52,641 bases of DNA from Zancudomyces culisetae. Lineage: Eukaryota; Kickxellomycota; Harpellomycetes; Harpellales; Legeriomycetaceae. The stretch covers positions 1-52,641 of the forward strand of contig LSSK01001162.1 in assembly GCA_001969505.1 (NCBI GenBank), read 5' to 3'. Numbering within the stretch: the stretch's first letter is position 1; each line of letters opens with the position of its first letter. Made by a program: the position numbers and the translations under genes. The notes below the pieces were generated by a model. The model saw nothing but the letters and a program-made list of their open reading frames with translations, searched no databases and had not been told where the DNA came from. Of this stretch, positions 20,804 through 32,013 are shown in pieces.

Positions 20804-23800
20804 AGTCTTGTATTTTTTTCGGACTACAACGCGCAGACCCAAATAAGCAAGAGAATAAAACACAACGATGATTATACAACTGAACACCAGACACTGCCAA
20901 ATTTCCAGCTCCCCGATGCCATATGCATTGAGCGTGGCAACCTCCGAATCGTGACAGGATGCCTTTTTTCTAGATGGTCCCGAAATACCCAGAGCCTCGC
21001 AGGAATACGAAGGGTCAGACAGTTCGTTTTTGACAATAGCGACGTAGCTGTAGTAGAAAAATGAAATGTAACGGATCCACGAGATGCTGGCCGGAATTGA
21101 TGCGGGGTTGATAAGGTTGCCACCGTATATCCCAAACACAATCAGCAGCAGAGGTGCAACCAACGACGCCGTTTCAAAGTTTGGAGCAAGTGCAACTACT
21201 GCCAGTCCACAGCCAAATGCGTTGATGATCGTGGTTGTATATGTCGCTAAATATATCAAGTATCTTACAAACTTGGACTGAAACTGTGTCGCAAAATACA
21301 CCACTGTCAGCATCACAAGATTTGAAATTAGAATTGTCGGAAGATAAGACAAAACAATCGATGCCTGATACGTCGACACTCGGTACATTCGCTCTGTCCG
21401 CTCCCGCTTGAAAATGCGTCGTTCGTCGTACAGGATCAGAATCAGCGGTAGCGTGGTCAGAAATGTAATGTAAAGTGTCATTGTAAAGACCTGTCCAACC
21501 CGATTCTGGATATTTGTCTTGCCCTGTTGTCCTCCGTTTATTGCTGGCGAATATATCAAACACAGCAACACCAGTGCTCCAAGTGCATTTATCATTAATG
21601 ATATCAACACCCATGGGTCCCTTTTGTGCCGCCTGTATACCCGATTCAACAGAATTTCCAACTCTGCCAGCCACAAATTGGTCCATCCTTGGCCTTCATC
21701 TTTACCTGTAGCACTATCCACCCCTTCAATTCGTTGCTCATCTCTTGCTATTATCACATTATTTTCTTTGTTTTTATTGTCAATCTTACCAGTATTAACG
21801 TAAATAGCATTACTGTTACTATTGCTAGCATCCACATTCCCTTCACTCTCTTCTTTTTTCTCTTCATCGTACTTTTTATTCTTGTTGCGTTGCCATAGCC
21901 GCAGTAGCTTATCTACCCGGTTAATGCTCTCAATTTGTGTCTGTTCTGATTCGTAGTCTATTGTTACCAAATCAATAAAAAACTCGCATATATTTTGGTT
22001 CGGAGGTATGTGCAGCCCCACCACCGATTCAAAGTATGTGGGCGCATTTTTAACCAATCCATAATACACTGGTCCTCCTGTCACGCTCTTGTAAAATCTT
22101 CTACTTCCGCCACCACCACCACCAACACCACTGTGGTTACTACCTTCGTTGTTATTGCTACTGTTATTAATATTTCTGTTACTGCTACTATTGCTTCTGC
22201 TCTCCACAGATTCTTCGTTCTGAGGACTATGTTCACTTACATCCATTTCAATATCAATGGTGGTGGATGCAGCCAATATCAAAACTTTATCAAACAGGTT
22301 GAATGACGTTGAACTCGGCTGGTGTATAGTGCACATTGTGATCAGTTTTTTTTCTCTGGTAAATTCGTGCAGTAATTCAACCACCAGATCTGCGCTGTTA
22401 CTGTCGAGCCCCGATGTCGGTTCGTCAAGGATTGTAATTGGTGGTGGCCCCGAAATCAGCTTTGTGGCGATGCAAGTGCGTCTGGCCTCCCCGCCTGATA
22501 TTCCTCGCGATGAGGCTTGAACTGATATTTTCCCCTTTTTCTTTTTCTTTTTATTTCCCGGTGTCTCACGCTGGTTTCCAGTTGAGGTGTCTGTTGCTCT
22601 GATTGTGACAGCGTGGCTACTCTCCTCATCATTTGCATTTGGATCCGTATTTACACCAAGATCCTCGCCTTCAGTATCAGCGCCGGCGTTCCCACCAGAC
22701 CCATGTGCTCGAAATGGTAATTTTTTCATGTATTTGTCGAGTCTTTTACTTGTTGAGTGGTATACATCATTCACAACTCTCTTCACCTTCTCAACGCCCC
22801 CATCTCTTCCACCACCGCCTCCTTTGCCCCCTCCACTTCCTCCGCCTGCTGCTGCGCCAATAACTGTGTTTCTGACTTTATCTAATCGCATGTATTTAAT
22901 TATTTCGTCTACTTTACTAAGCTTCCACTCTAACTCGCGCCTTTTTTGTAGTTTTCTTATATCCCGCTTCGATCTCCTCTCGCTTGGTACCACTGTGGCT
23001 TGCATCTGACCATCTATTTAGTTTAAAAATTTTACATTTCCTGTTAAACCAGAATGTCAATTTACAATATTAATTCAACTTTGTTTTTTTTTCAGTACCT
23101 TGTGTCTCCTGCTGTTCATTACCTGGCTGTTGTTCTGTATGTTGTTCTGTATGTTGTTCTGTATGTTGTTCTGGCTGTTGTTCTGTATGTTGTTCTGTAT
23201 GTTGTTCTGGCTGTTGTTCTGGCTGTTGTTCTGGCTGTTGTTCTGGCTGTTGTTCTGGTGAATTACTCGAATCCTGTAAAGTACTTGTATCCTCTACGCC
23301 ATCAAGGCTTTCTAAATCATCTAAATCTTTTGGTGCATGTAGTGAAAACAGAGCTGCATATCTTATTGTTTCATATACCGTCAACGTGGGAAAAAGTGTC
23401 TTTTGCTCCTGCATTTGCTCAACATACCCAATTCTCTTGTTGTAAAACATATGTCTCCTGTTCTTCTTTTGATGCTTGGCATAAAGATTAAGTTCGCTTC
23501 CAATACTCCGAGCACTAATGCCTTGCCTGCTACGTGCGCTTTCTCGACTTCTGATACTTCCTCGACTCCTAATACTTTCTACACTTCTAATACCTCTTAT
23601 ACTTCTATTTCTGCCACTGCCATTACCTCTATTCCTGCTCCTACTTCTACTCCTACTTCTACTCCTACTCCTATCTTCACTTCCACTACTATCACCACTA
23701 TGAGTATCGCTGGGGAGTACAGAACTGTGCGAGGCAATGTTCTCGTCATTAAATTTGAATTTTGAGCAAGACATTTCACCGGCAGTTACTCTACCAGCAA

Positions 23801-24326
23801 TCATATTCAAAAATGATGTCTTTCCACATCCAGATGCTCCGATTATGGCCAACATCTCGCCACCCTCAACACGACCACTGATATTGTGGAAAATTGTTTT
23901 GTAGCGAGAAGAAGAGTCACTTTGCGTACTGCTATAAGAATGATCATCGCCATCAAAGATTATATCATCATTTACATTGTTTCCACCTGTTCTGCTTGTA
24001 TTAGTTCTACTTTGAGTATTTATTCCAGCCTGCGGCCCCATATGATGGTCAGTCACAACATTGGTGCTTTCAATATCATCATTGATATCATCAATTCTTC
24101 GGTGCTGGTTCTGGTTCTGGTTTTGATGCTGCTCTGGGTTATTAGCATTCCTACTAATACCGTTGTTGCTGCGTATATTACCTGTGGTTGCTGTACCTGT
24201 GGTGGAGGTCTGGCGAGTACGGTTATTTTTGGAAGTGGAACGGTCAAGGTAAGCGAAAAGCGAGAACGCTTTACGGGGTTTTTTTACACGAAACGTAAAA
24301 TCGTTGAATTCTAGTATATTTCCCAT
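20798..24326 (-). CDS. ABCG-type (White/PDR half) ABC transporter
   Basis: Half-size ATP-driven exporter with nucleotide-binding domain first, then six membrane helices. Two exons, 24326-23099 and 23013-20798, join in phase (CAA-G|AT), giving 1147 residues. Exon 1 carries the Walker A GASGCGKT (163-170) and RIGYVEQ (Q-loop region). Exon 2 carries the signature RGISGGEARR, Walker B ITILDEPTSGLDS and the switch CTIHQPSS. Membrane segments include WVLISLMINALGALVLLCLI and several around 21010-21500; the C-terminus has a Cys-containing loop typical of ABCG proteins. The nucleotide-binding domain is swollen by Asn/Ser/Arg-rich inserts and a tandem EQQP/EQHT repeat between Q-loop and signature, so it is far longer than the usual 600-700 residues. 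No substrate can be inferred. Confidence 0.93.
23119..23262 (-). repeat. EQQP/EQHT 12-bp coding tandem repeat
   Basis: About twelve tandem 12-bp units encoding Glu-Gln-Gln-Pro or Glu-Gln-His-Thr, at the end of exon 1 of the ABC transporter, next to the intron. It is probably variable in copy number. Confidence 0.9.
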
Positions 24327-24862
24327 TGTTCCGTTACCGTCTATCTATGTTCCATATTTCCTTTTTATCAAGAATTAATAATGTGTAAATAATATATCAA
24401 TAAAGTTAGTATAGTTGATAAGTGTGTTCAATAAATATTATCAAGTATATATATTAGAATAAAACAGGGTATAATAAAAAGATAAGATAAAATACAAGTT
24501 TTAATGGTTTTAATGATAAAGCAAGTGTAAAAAGTCGTTCTATATTAAAAAATGCACTTGGTTTCAGGTACCCAGGATATTAAGAACAATAGTACCAATA
24601 AGGAGATAAAAGAAAAACAAGAGAATTTAACACGCATTAAACAACGTGTAAATAGAGGGGATCTCAAACATTGCATTTATGAACAATCAAATATAAATAG
24701 CAGCAACTCAAAGCATAATTGAATCATAAAAGCTGTTTAAAACAATACACTTTTGATATGTTGACTAGTAAAAAAAAATTGTAAACTTTGCTTGTCAAAA
24801 AAAAAAAAGAGATTATTCAGTTTATTTAAAAAGAGCATGACGGTGAAAAAGAAAGTAAATTC
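24327..24862. other. Spacer upstream of the ABC transporter
   Basis: 536 bases, strongly AT-rich, with A runs at about 24769-24777 and 24799-24808. It lies between the 3' end of the 897-residue gene and the 5' end of the transporter gene, both on the minus strand. No gene seen. Confidence 0.5.
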
Positions 24863-27556
24863 TTAGGCGGTCTGAATGTGAGAAAAAGTGCAAGGCGGGA
24901 TAAGAATCCCACCAAGGTAAATCCTTGGCAATTTGGTGTACATTACTGAGGAGAGAGAGGTAGTTCCAGCCACAGTGGTATTGCCATCAGCAGTAGGTTT
25001 GTCATCGTTATTGGAGCTCAGTTGTGTACGAGCACCATTACGATTTAAAAAAGATAAATATTTGGAAGGTGTTTCAGAACGTAGTAGTTTGATATACAGG
25101 TACCTACATGTAAAGGGTGTCTTTGGATTATGGACTTCGTATATAGAACGGTATTTAAGCTCTTCACGTAGTTTGACGTGAGCAAGAAAATGTAATTGGG
25201 TATCATTATCGACAGAGATAATGTCGGTGAGGGATTGAGGATCGACATTATCATATTTTTCAAAGACAGAGAAATCAGAAATGGGAGCAGTAGAAGTAAA
25301 GATTAAAAGTTCAGTGGCGTGATTTACAGGTTGATTATTGTTATTGATGTTGTTTCTGGCCCTGGTTCTGGTTCTGGTATTGTTGTTATTGCTATTGTTG
25401 TTGGAAGAGTTGGGATCTATAGTGTAAGGATGAGAAAGAATGGGATGGAAAGAGTTGGATATAGAAGGAGAAGAAGGAGAAGAAGAGGAGGGGGAGGAGG
25501 AGGAGAAGGAAGAAGAGGAAGAAGATAGTGACGATGATAGGTAGGAGGAGGAAAAGCGATTGGAATTCAGAGTAGGTAGAGTAGAGCCCTCAAAATAAAT
25601 CCATTTAAGCATAGCAGAGGTAAAATTTGGAGAAGAATTGGGAGAGGAAAGGTTGAGACGAACTACAGGAGAGAGCAGAGCAGTGGGAATGAGCAGAGAG
25701 GAAGGACAGTGGGGCGAAAGATGACAGGATGGAAAAATAGGGCGAGGATTGGCAGTATGGCAAGTGGCAAAGCTATGGCGAGCAATTGAGTAGTGTAGCA
25801 GAGGAGCAATGTTTTTGGAGAAGGCACGGACATCAGCACGACAGGAATAAGAGTGTTCAAAGTCGATAGAAGTGACACGGGTGGCAAGAGGTAAATGAGA
25901 ATTAGGCGAAGTGGGAGCGACAGCAGGACCATAGGTTCGAGAGATGGAAGCCGAAACAGAATTGTCCAAAGATACATTGGATTCTGTGCGATGAACAAAA
26001 GTACGCAGCACACGATCATGCTTAGAAGATCTGTGGTTCTTGCAACTGCAGCTATCGGAATGCTTTGGGTCAAGCAGATTTGAAGACAAATGGCTGTCGG
26101 AAACAGAGCCAAGCGGAAGAAGCGATGCTGAAGTCAGGTTTCCCTCTTCTTGTTGCGTTCTCCGTGCCAACCCATTGGCAGATGAACCAAGAAAAGACGA
26201 ATCGGCAGCGGAATTAGACAAAAACGTCGACGCCAAGGTGTCAAATGACTGTCGCAAATTGGTTGTAGACATCAGACCATCCAAATACTCAAGAAACCGC
26301 TGTCGACGCTGCCGTTCCTGGTGCCGCTGGTGTTGTTGATGTCGTTGCAGTTGCCTGCGTCGTTGTGCTTGCAATTCTTGAACACCACGAGTATTTATAT
26401 TGTCATTGTCATTGATGTTCATGACTTCGACATTTCCATTCGCAGGCAGCTGCACTATTGAGGTAACTAGTCGCGGGTTTGTTGTACCATTTGCTAATAA
26501 TGATGATATTAAATCCTGCGCCTCCGACGATCCATCACTACTCATTCCCTCCAGTTCCTCATTGATTGTTTGATCCACTCGTGTTTCTCCTTCCCAAATT
26601 GTTCCCAAATCTTCTCTTCTTTGTTCTTCCCCATTTACATTCTCGCCTAGTCGGAAAAAATCTATACCCACAGGTATAGTGGATGGCACTGCGTTATCGT
26701 CGCTATCACCACTGGTTCTATTGTCACTGCTGCTTCTATCGTTACTGCTGCTTTGGTTGATTTGATCAAAACGCGCCACCCCATTCGCATAATTTGACGG
26801 CGACATCCGAGAGAACAGTTGTCGAGACTCGGCCAGCCTACTTTGTCTGTTTCTGCTTTCTATTCCATACCTACTTATTCCCACCCCCCTGCTTCTATCT
26901 ATTGTTCTACTACTTCTACTTCTACCTCTACCACCTCTAATACTACTTCTACTACTACCTTGGTCCGCATTCCCAATTTCTACGCTGGCATTTAGTATCC
27001 GCCGCTGTTGTTGAGATTCTTCCAGAAGCTGAGTATTGCCTAAATATGACCTCAGCACATCTCTGGATAATTCATATGCTCTTCTGGTTCTATATAGCTC
27101 GCTTTGTCTTGCCCTTTCTCGTTCTGCTGCTACTGCTGCACTTCCTCCTCGTTCCTCTTCTCCTCCCTCATCCCCTTCCCCTTCCCCTTCCCCTTCCCTT
27201 TCTTCTTCCTCTACTTGCTGTCTAGTTCTTCTCCTGCCATTTCCATATTCCAAATCCATCAGAATAGCATCTCCCACCACACTACTATCATTGGAGGTAC
27301 CCCTGGTGTTGGAAAAAGATCCTAAAACTAGATCGTCTATTTCCTGCTGTCCCATAAACATTGAATTATTATCAAATGCAACATTCGTCCGGTTGTATTC
27401 TCGGATACGCGCCAGGTCTGAATCCCCTATTCTAGTTTCTCTACCTTCTTCGTTCTCCATACCCTCTCCGCTGAATTCTATCCTGCCGTCTCTTATAAAA
27501 AATTGGTCGATGTATCGTCCATAGTCTTGTGGATTTCTATCCTGTGAATTGCTCAT
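24863..27556 (-). CDS. Unrecognised 897-residue protein with disordered N-terminus
   Basis: A single long open frame with an ATG at 27556. The first ~480 residues are low complexity: Glu/Gly-rich, Arg-Ser-rich (near 190-230) and a basic Gln/Arg run (about 26290-26370). Residues from about 500 include a Cys/His cluster (SDSCSCKNHRSSKHD). The C-terminal ~300 residues look partly folded, with strand-like segments ending in PFTCRYLYIKLLRSE and LPRIYLGGILIPP. The arrangement of RYLYIKLL and a following Gly-rich strand loosely recalls galactose-binding-like (DOC1/PHR type) beta-sandwich domains, but I cannot establish it. The coding frame is long enough that it is very likely a real gene. No function is assigned. 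Confidence 0.65.
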   Translation of the reverse strand: MSNSQDRNPQDYGRYIDQFFIRDGRIEFSGEGMENEEGRETRIGDSDLARIREYNRTNVAFDNNSMFMGQQEIDDLVLGSFSNTRGTSNDSSVVGDAILMDLEYGNGRRRTRQQVEEEEREGEGEGEGDEGGEEERGGSAAVAAERERARQSELYRTRRAYELSRDVLRSYLGNTQLLEESQQQRRILNASVEIGNADQGSSRSSIRGGRGRSRSSRTIDRSRGVGISRYGIESRNRQSRLAESRQLFSRMSPSNYANGVARFDQINQSSSNDRSSSDNRTSGDSDDNAVPSTIPVGIDFFRLGENVNGEEQRREDLGTIWEGETRVDQTINEELEGMSSDGSSEAQDLISSLLANGTTNPRLVTSIVQLPANGNVEVMNINDNDNINTRGVQELQAQRRRQLQRHQQHQRHQERQRRQRFLEYLDGLMSTTNLRQSFDTLASTFLSNSAADSSFLGSSANGLARRTQQEEGNLTSASLLPLGSVSDSHLSSNLLDPKHSDSCSCKNHRSSKHDRVLRTFVHRTESNVSLDNSVSASISRTYGPAVAPTSPNSHLPLATRVTSIDFEHSYSCRADVRAFSKNIAPLLHYSIARHSFATCHTANPRPIFPSCHLSPHCPSSLLIPTALLSPVVRLNLSSPNSSPNFTSAMLKWIYFEGSTLPTLNSNRFSSSYLSSSLSSSSSSFSSSSPSSSSPSSPSISNSFHPILSHPYTIDPNSSNNNSNNNNTRTRTRARNNINNNNQPVNHATELLIFTSTAPISDFSVFEKYDNVDPQSLTDIISVDNDTQLHFLAHVKLREELKYRSIYEVHNPKTPFTCRYLYIKLLRSETPSKYLSFLNRNGARTQLSSNNDDKPTADGNTTVAGTTSLSSVMYTKLPRIYLGGILIPPCTFSHIQTA

Positions 27557-28265
27557 TCTCGCTTTTTCTTTTCTATTTTACTTTTGTTTCCCTCCAACCT
27601 CTCGTATGTCTTATAAAATATTGAACGTCGTCCTCACCTTGCTAGTTTTTAAATATAATTATTCGTTAAAAGTACATTGAATAAAAAAAAATATAGTCAA
27701 CCGTTTTCGTTTAACCTTGTTTTTTTTTTATATTTCCCTAATGTTTTATGCTTATACTGCTATTAAAATTGATGACCGTCTATACCAATACTTAGATAAA
27801 TATATATAATTAAACCCACTGTTTAGTTTTTAAAAGACTATCTTGCAAGCAAACCGAAATATCTCTATAAGTAAGTATATCCAAATCCTACAGATAAGAT
27901 ATGGCACAAAGCAAAAAAAAAATTAAAAAAATACAAAGGTAGGTTTATAACGCTTTGTAACCAATTTGATATACTAAAAATCTAGAGGATAAGAAAAAAG
28001 AGTACAGAGAATCAATTAATAACGACCTCAAAATTAGGTAATTTCATGGGTTTCACTTTTTCTTTTTAACTATTTTTTTTTGGTCCATTCCATTCCAGTT
28101 TCCAGATTAATAAACTATCCACTATATTATTGCTAATCAATTTAATTTTGGTGATGAATTTTTTTTCCGTATTTTTTTCCTTTTTTAGTGCACATTAAAT
28201 TGCACAATTCTCATTTAAAAATTGGTTATTTTTTTGGCCACAAATTTTCTCAGTCATATTAAAAG

Positions 28266-28282
28266 AAAAAAATTTTTTTTTT
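28266..28282. promoter_or_regulatory. A7T10 tract
   Basis: Seven A followed by ten T in the large spacer between divergent genes. Member of the recurring A(n)T(n) set; function not shown. Confidence 0.3.
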
Positions 28283-28352
28283 ACCTCATAATTCTGGTGG
28301 TAAAAAAATTCCGTATTAAAAACTTTATACAATATAATACAATAAACAATTT

Positions 28353-28369
28353 AAAAAAAAATTTTTTTT
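28353..28369. promoter_or_regulatory. A9T8 tract
   Basis: Nine A followed by eight T, then GAG, as in the tract 5' of TRM8. Function not shown. Confidence 0.3.
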
Positions 28370-28528
28370 GAGATTGTTCTCCCATTGTGTGTTGAATATT
28401 ACAAACAAAATTTATATACATAAAAATACAGCTTGAGGCTGTTTTATATTTCTTACTCCCCTTGCTTGTATTTATTTATCTATTTTGAGAATGTAGAACA
28501 TGTACTATTTCCAGCAAACTCCCTTCTA

Positions 28529-29256
28529 TTAAGTATACACACTTTTATTTTTCATGCTTTGAAATAAGACTTTTGTTTGGTGAACTTGTGGCTTTTTTAC
28601 TTTTATTTTTACTATTATAGACTGTTTTTTGATTTTTTTAGATCCAGCCTTACCCACTTGCACGCCTTTAATATTCCACCAAATGTTATCATCACATGAA
28701 TTGAACCTTCTTGAGACAAAAATGACTAGCCGCTTCAAGCTCCCTTTACTTTTCACATCACAAAATCTTTTTTTTTTTTTGGATAAAATAGTCACTTGAA
28801 GACTCTTCATACTAGTTTCTTGCAGGAAAATAGAATCTGTATATTAAATTCATAAAATACCCTTTTGGCCTCAGCACTTTCCGCTTCTGACTTTCACCGC
28901 CACCGCCACCACCACCACCCAACCTCCTCTTTCTTTGTTTTCTAACCTTTTGGTATAATTTGAAAAAAAAGAAACAAAAAAGAAAAACCAATCAAAATAT
29001 CCTATAATTGCACAGCAGCTACTATTGGCTGTGATTCGGGCACAGCATACTCAATGTTCCAGAACACCGGGACTTGATCTACCCTCCCCTTCCCCTCCAC
29101 TATCCATTTACAATTTCTCCGTTTTTTTTTTGCTTTCTTTGGTTTTTGATTTTTTGCGTTAGTGTACCTCTTGAAAGTACACATGTACAAGCAAACATTG
29201 TACAGTTTGTTTTTCTTTTCTTTGTTTTTATCTTTTTGCAAAATCTTAGAAGCCAT
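28529..29256 (-). other. Possible small minus-strand gene, unresolved
   Basis: Two open frames (29256-29002, 84 codons; 28810-28529, 93 codons) flank a Gly/Arg/Lys-coding stretch at about 28861-28950. The end of the first reads VPVFWNIEYAVPESQPIVAA, which looks protein-like. The rest is Lys/Asn-rich and could be chance in AT-rich DNA. I could not build a convincing spliced model and do not recognise a family. Confidence 0.2.
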
Positions 29257-29749
29257 AAACCCGTTTATTAAGGTGTGCTAACTACCATTGACGCACTTGC
29301 AAGTTAATAAAAGTGGTCTCAATTCTACTTTGTTGGTTTTTACATATATTATGACTCTTGTTAGAAAAAAAAATTATATAAAAATCAAATGAATATATTT
29401 TTGAAGTGTTCCCAAGCTAAATGAAAAATAAGTGTTCTCGATGATTTAAACATATTGGATTTATATTTTTACATAGCAAATATAAAACCCAGACTTTGAT
29501 TAAAGAAATCATCTCTCCGAAATGCTAAAACTAAATCAAGAATCACTGTGAATTCGACAAAAATAAACTCTAGTTATAACAGTACACTGTTGGTACAATA
29601 CAATATACAAAACTTTTGCAGAAAAAAAATAATTTACATAATCTCTTGCGAATGCTCCTGATTATACCTTGAGGATTTTTTAATATTATTTTACTTTACT
29701 GATTGGTAATCCAAGAAATAAATAACAAAAAAAGAAAAGAAAAAATAAA
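29257..29749. other. Spacer upstream of RRN7
   Basis: 493 bases of AT-rich DNA between the doubtful minus-strand frame and the RRN7 ATG. It would contain the RRN7 promoter. No other feature was recognised. Confidence 0.5.
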
Positions 29750-32013
29750 ATGTCACAGCTGGAAAGGTACAAGATCTCCAGTTTTAGCCAACGATATACC
29801 AAATTTGCAGACTACGTTGGTAAAACAAACGAAGCGAATATAAACAAAGTCGCAAAGCGAGCCAAAAGGCGCTGTCAAATATGTAACTCTGTCAGATTAC
29901 GAAAGACATGGGAAGGGCGGTTGGAATGTGAATACGGACATGTATATACAGGCTTCATTGAGGAGCAAGTTGAATATCAAACTGGGGCGCTTAGACGAGG
30001 AAGAACAACAAAAAAACAATTTGTTATAGAAACTGTGGAAAAGTACGAACAACAACGAGCAGATTATTTGTTACTAAAATGTTACCAAGTAATTTTACAG
30101 ACGCAACTGGAAGTGGTAATAGAAGAATTTGGACTGACCAGGGAACTTGAGGTAATATAAAAATTGTTATTGTTATAGATATTTTTATTTTTATAGTGGT
30201 TTTGATTTCTTTGTTTTTTTTTTATCACTTATTATGGGATCTTGGATAATCTAACAAACTATAAAACAAATACAAATAGCAAATTGTTAAAGAGTTGTGG
30301 ATGCTTTTGGTATCGTCTATTGATATGGAAGGATTTAAAGAGGACGACGAGGAACTACACGGACTAGATGAGGTTGGTAAAGTAGGTAGTGGCATTGATG
30401 AATTCGGAGAGCATAGCGATATTGAAGAGCAGGAAAATAAAGAAATCGATGATTTACTGCAAGGGTTGGAGGAAGAGAATAGTGATAGTAAGGACAGAGA
30501 TACTAATAGTGGCAATACAGATATAGATACGGGTACAGAAACTCATAAAGAGGTGAAAAATAAGGGTAGGCGCAGCAAAAAACATAAAGCTCAGGACGCT
30601 AAATACCGATATGGACGAACAAATCGAAGACGGGTGTATGAAGGTGTTTTCCGAGGTACAAGATACAGGGTTCGACCACGAGAAAGAACAGGGCTAACTA
30701 CACAAGTGGGAGAAATTGAGCAGCATTGGTTGATTGTAATAATCTATATTGGAATGCATATTCTGCGGATAGTTCCAGTGGTTACACTGGCAGAGATCCA
30801 GAGGCTACTTGTGACCGAACGGATTCCGTATGTTAATATGACACGGGTTATTCCAGTAAGTTGGCGAGAACGTATGAAGAATTCACATCTAGCTATGTTG
30901 CAACTGAAAAGAGCACCACGAATGAGTTTGCTGCGGTACAATCTAGTGAAACTGAGTCGATACTACCAGGAGAATTTTGGAATATATGTTCCTATTGCCA
31001 ACCGATACCTGCTAATTAACAAGCTGGTTCCTTGGCAGCTGCACGGAATGCATTTGCAGGTGGTTGTGGACGCGGTCGTGCGGCATATCGATGTGCCAAT
31101 GTTTTTATTGTCGACGGGTAAAACAAGTAAATTTAAGCGAATCGAATCAAAGGGAGGAAGTATACGAAGTATTACCGAAGAGGGAGTGGTTGCAGCTGGA
31201 GTTATTCTTGTAATGAAGATGGTATATGGGTTTGATGGGATTGAAAGAGTTGCAATTAACAATGAATTTGATTTTTTAAACACAAGTACGAATACAAACA
31301 GGATCGAGAATGCAAATGAAAATGCAAATGAAAATGAAAATGAAAATAGGAGTAGTGAGGATCCTAGGTGTGGAATTAATATTGGAATCGATCAAGTGAT
31401 GCAGATTCTTGCTACACAGTACTTGGAACTAATAAATAAACATCAAAATAGTGTTGGTGAATATACGAGATTTATTAATCGCAAAGTGGCACTTGATGGA
31501 ACAAACTTTTTTCACAAAAATCGAATTAATTTGGGCAAAGAATTTTATGCAATAACAAATAGAGACAAACGATTCACACTGATAAATTCTATAAGCAATA
31601 ATACGTCTATTGGCGATAACATAAACAACAACAACAACAACAATAATAATAATAATAATAATAATATTAATAATAATAATAGCAACAAGAGTAATAATAA
31701 TCAGATAGAAATGCAAGAAATCCCACCGTTTGCATCGCTATTAACATTCCGACCAAAAGATACATCAACATCTGCAGCCAGCAGCCCGAAAAAGTATCGA
31801 ATCGGAGAACAATTGGTCGAATATTTCAACGCCAGCGTCAACTCGCAGCAAACATGGGGTGCAATGCACCGCGAATACGCACAGCTGCTCGTGTTCATGG
31901 CGGCAACACTGGGAATCAGCGTACAGGTGTTGGTCGTGCATGTCGGCAAGGTTATCAGAGCTATGGAAACGGCAAATCGACGTGCTGCACGTTTAGTTCC
32001 AACAGATCTATAA
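29750..32013 (+). CDS. RRN7: RRN7/TAF1B-like RNA polymerase I initiation factor
   Basis: A TFIIB-related factor that, with Rrn6 and Rrn11, loads Pol I on the rDNA promoter. Two exons, 29750-30151 and 30280-32013, join in phase 0 (Glu|Gln-Ile-Val-Lys-Glu-Leu-Trp), giving 711 residues. The zinc ribbon is CQIC (Cys42, Cys45) ... C60-EYGH64, the C-x2-C ... C-x3-H pattern of Rrn7-type fingers. A cyclin-fold-like region follows: HWLIVIIYIGMHILRIVPVV, LAEIQRLLVTERIPYVN, then NRYLLINKLVPWQLHG. A poly-Asn run (31624-31700) lies in the second half. The C-terminus is helical. Its last 53 coding bases overlap the PUS10 coding end on the other strand. Confidence 0.85.
31624..31709 (+). repeat. AAC/AAT poly-asparagine coding run
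   Basis: Tandem AAC then AAT codons in RRN7, broken by a few ATT, AGC and AAG codons. Confidence 0.9.

Larger units (their letters stand above)
27557..28528. other. Spacer 5' of the 897-residue gene
   Basis: Very AT-rich, with A7T10 (28266-28282) and A9T8 (28353-28369) palindromic tracts. No gene or RNA is supported. Confidence 0.5.

Noticed and set aside
28670-28710. B-box-like GGTTCAATTC on the minus strand
   Set aside because: No cloverleaf can be drawn around it; upstream sequence lacks an A box at the right distance.
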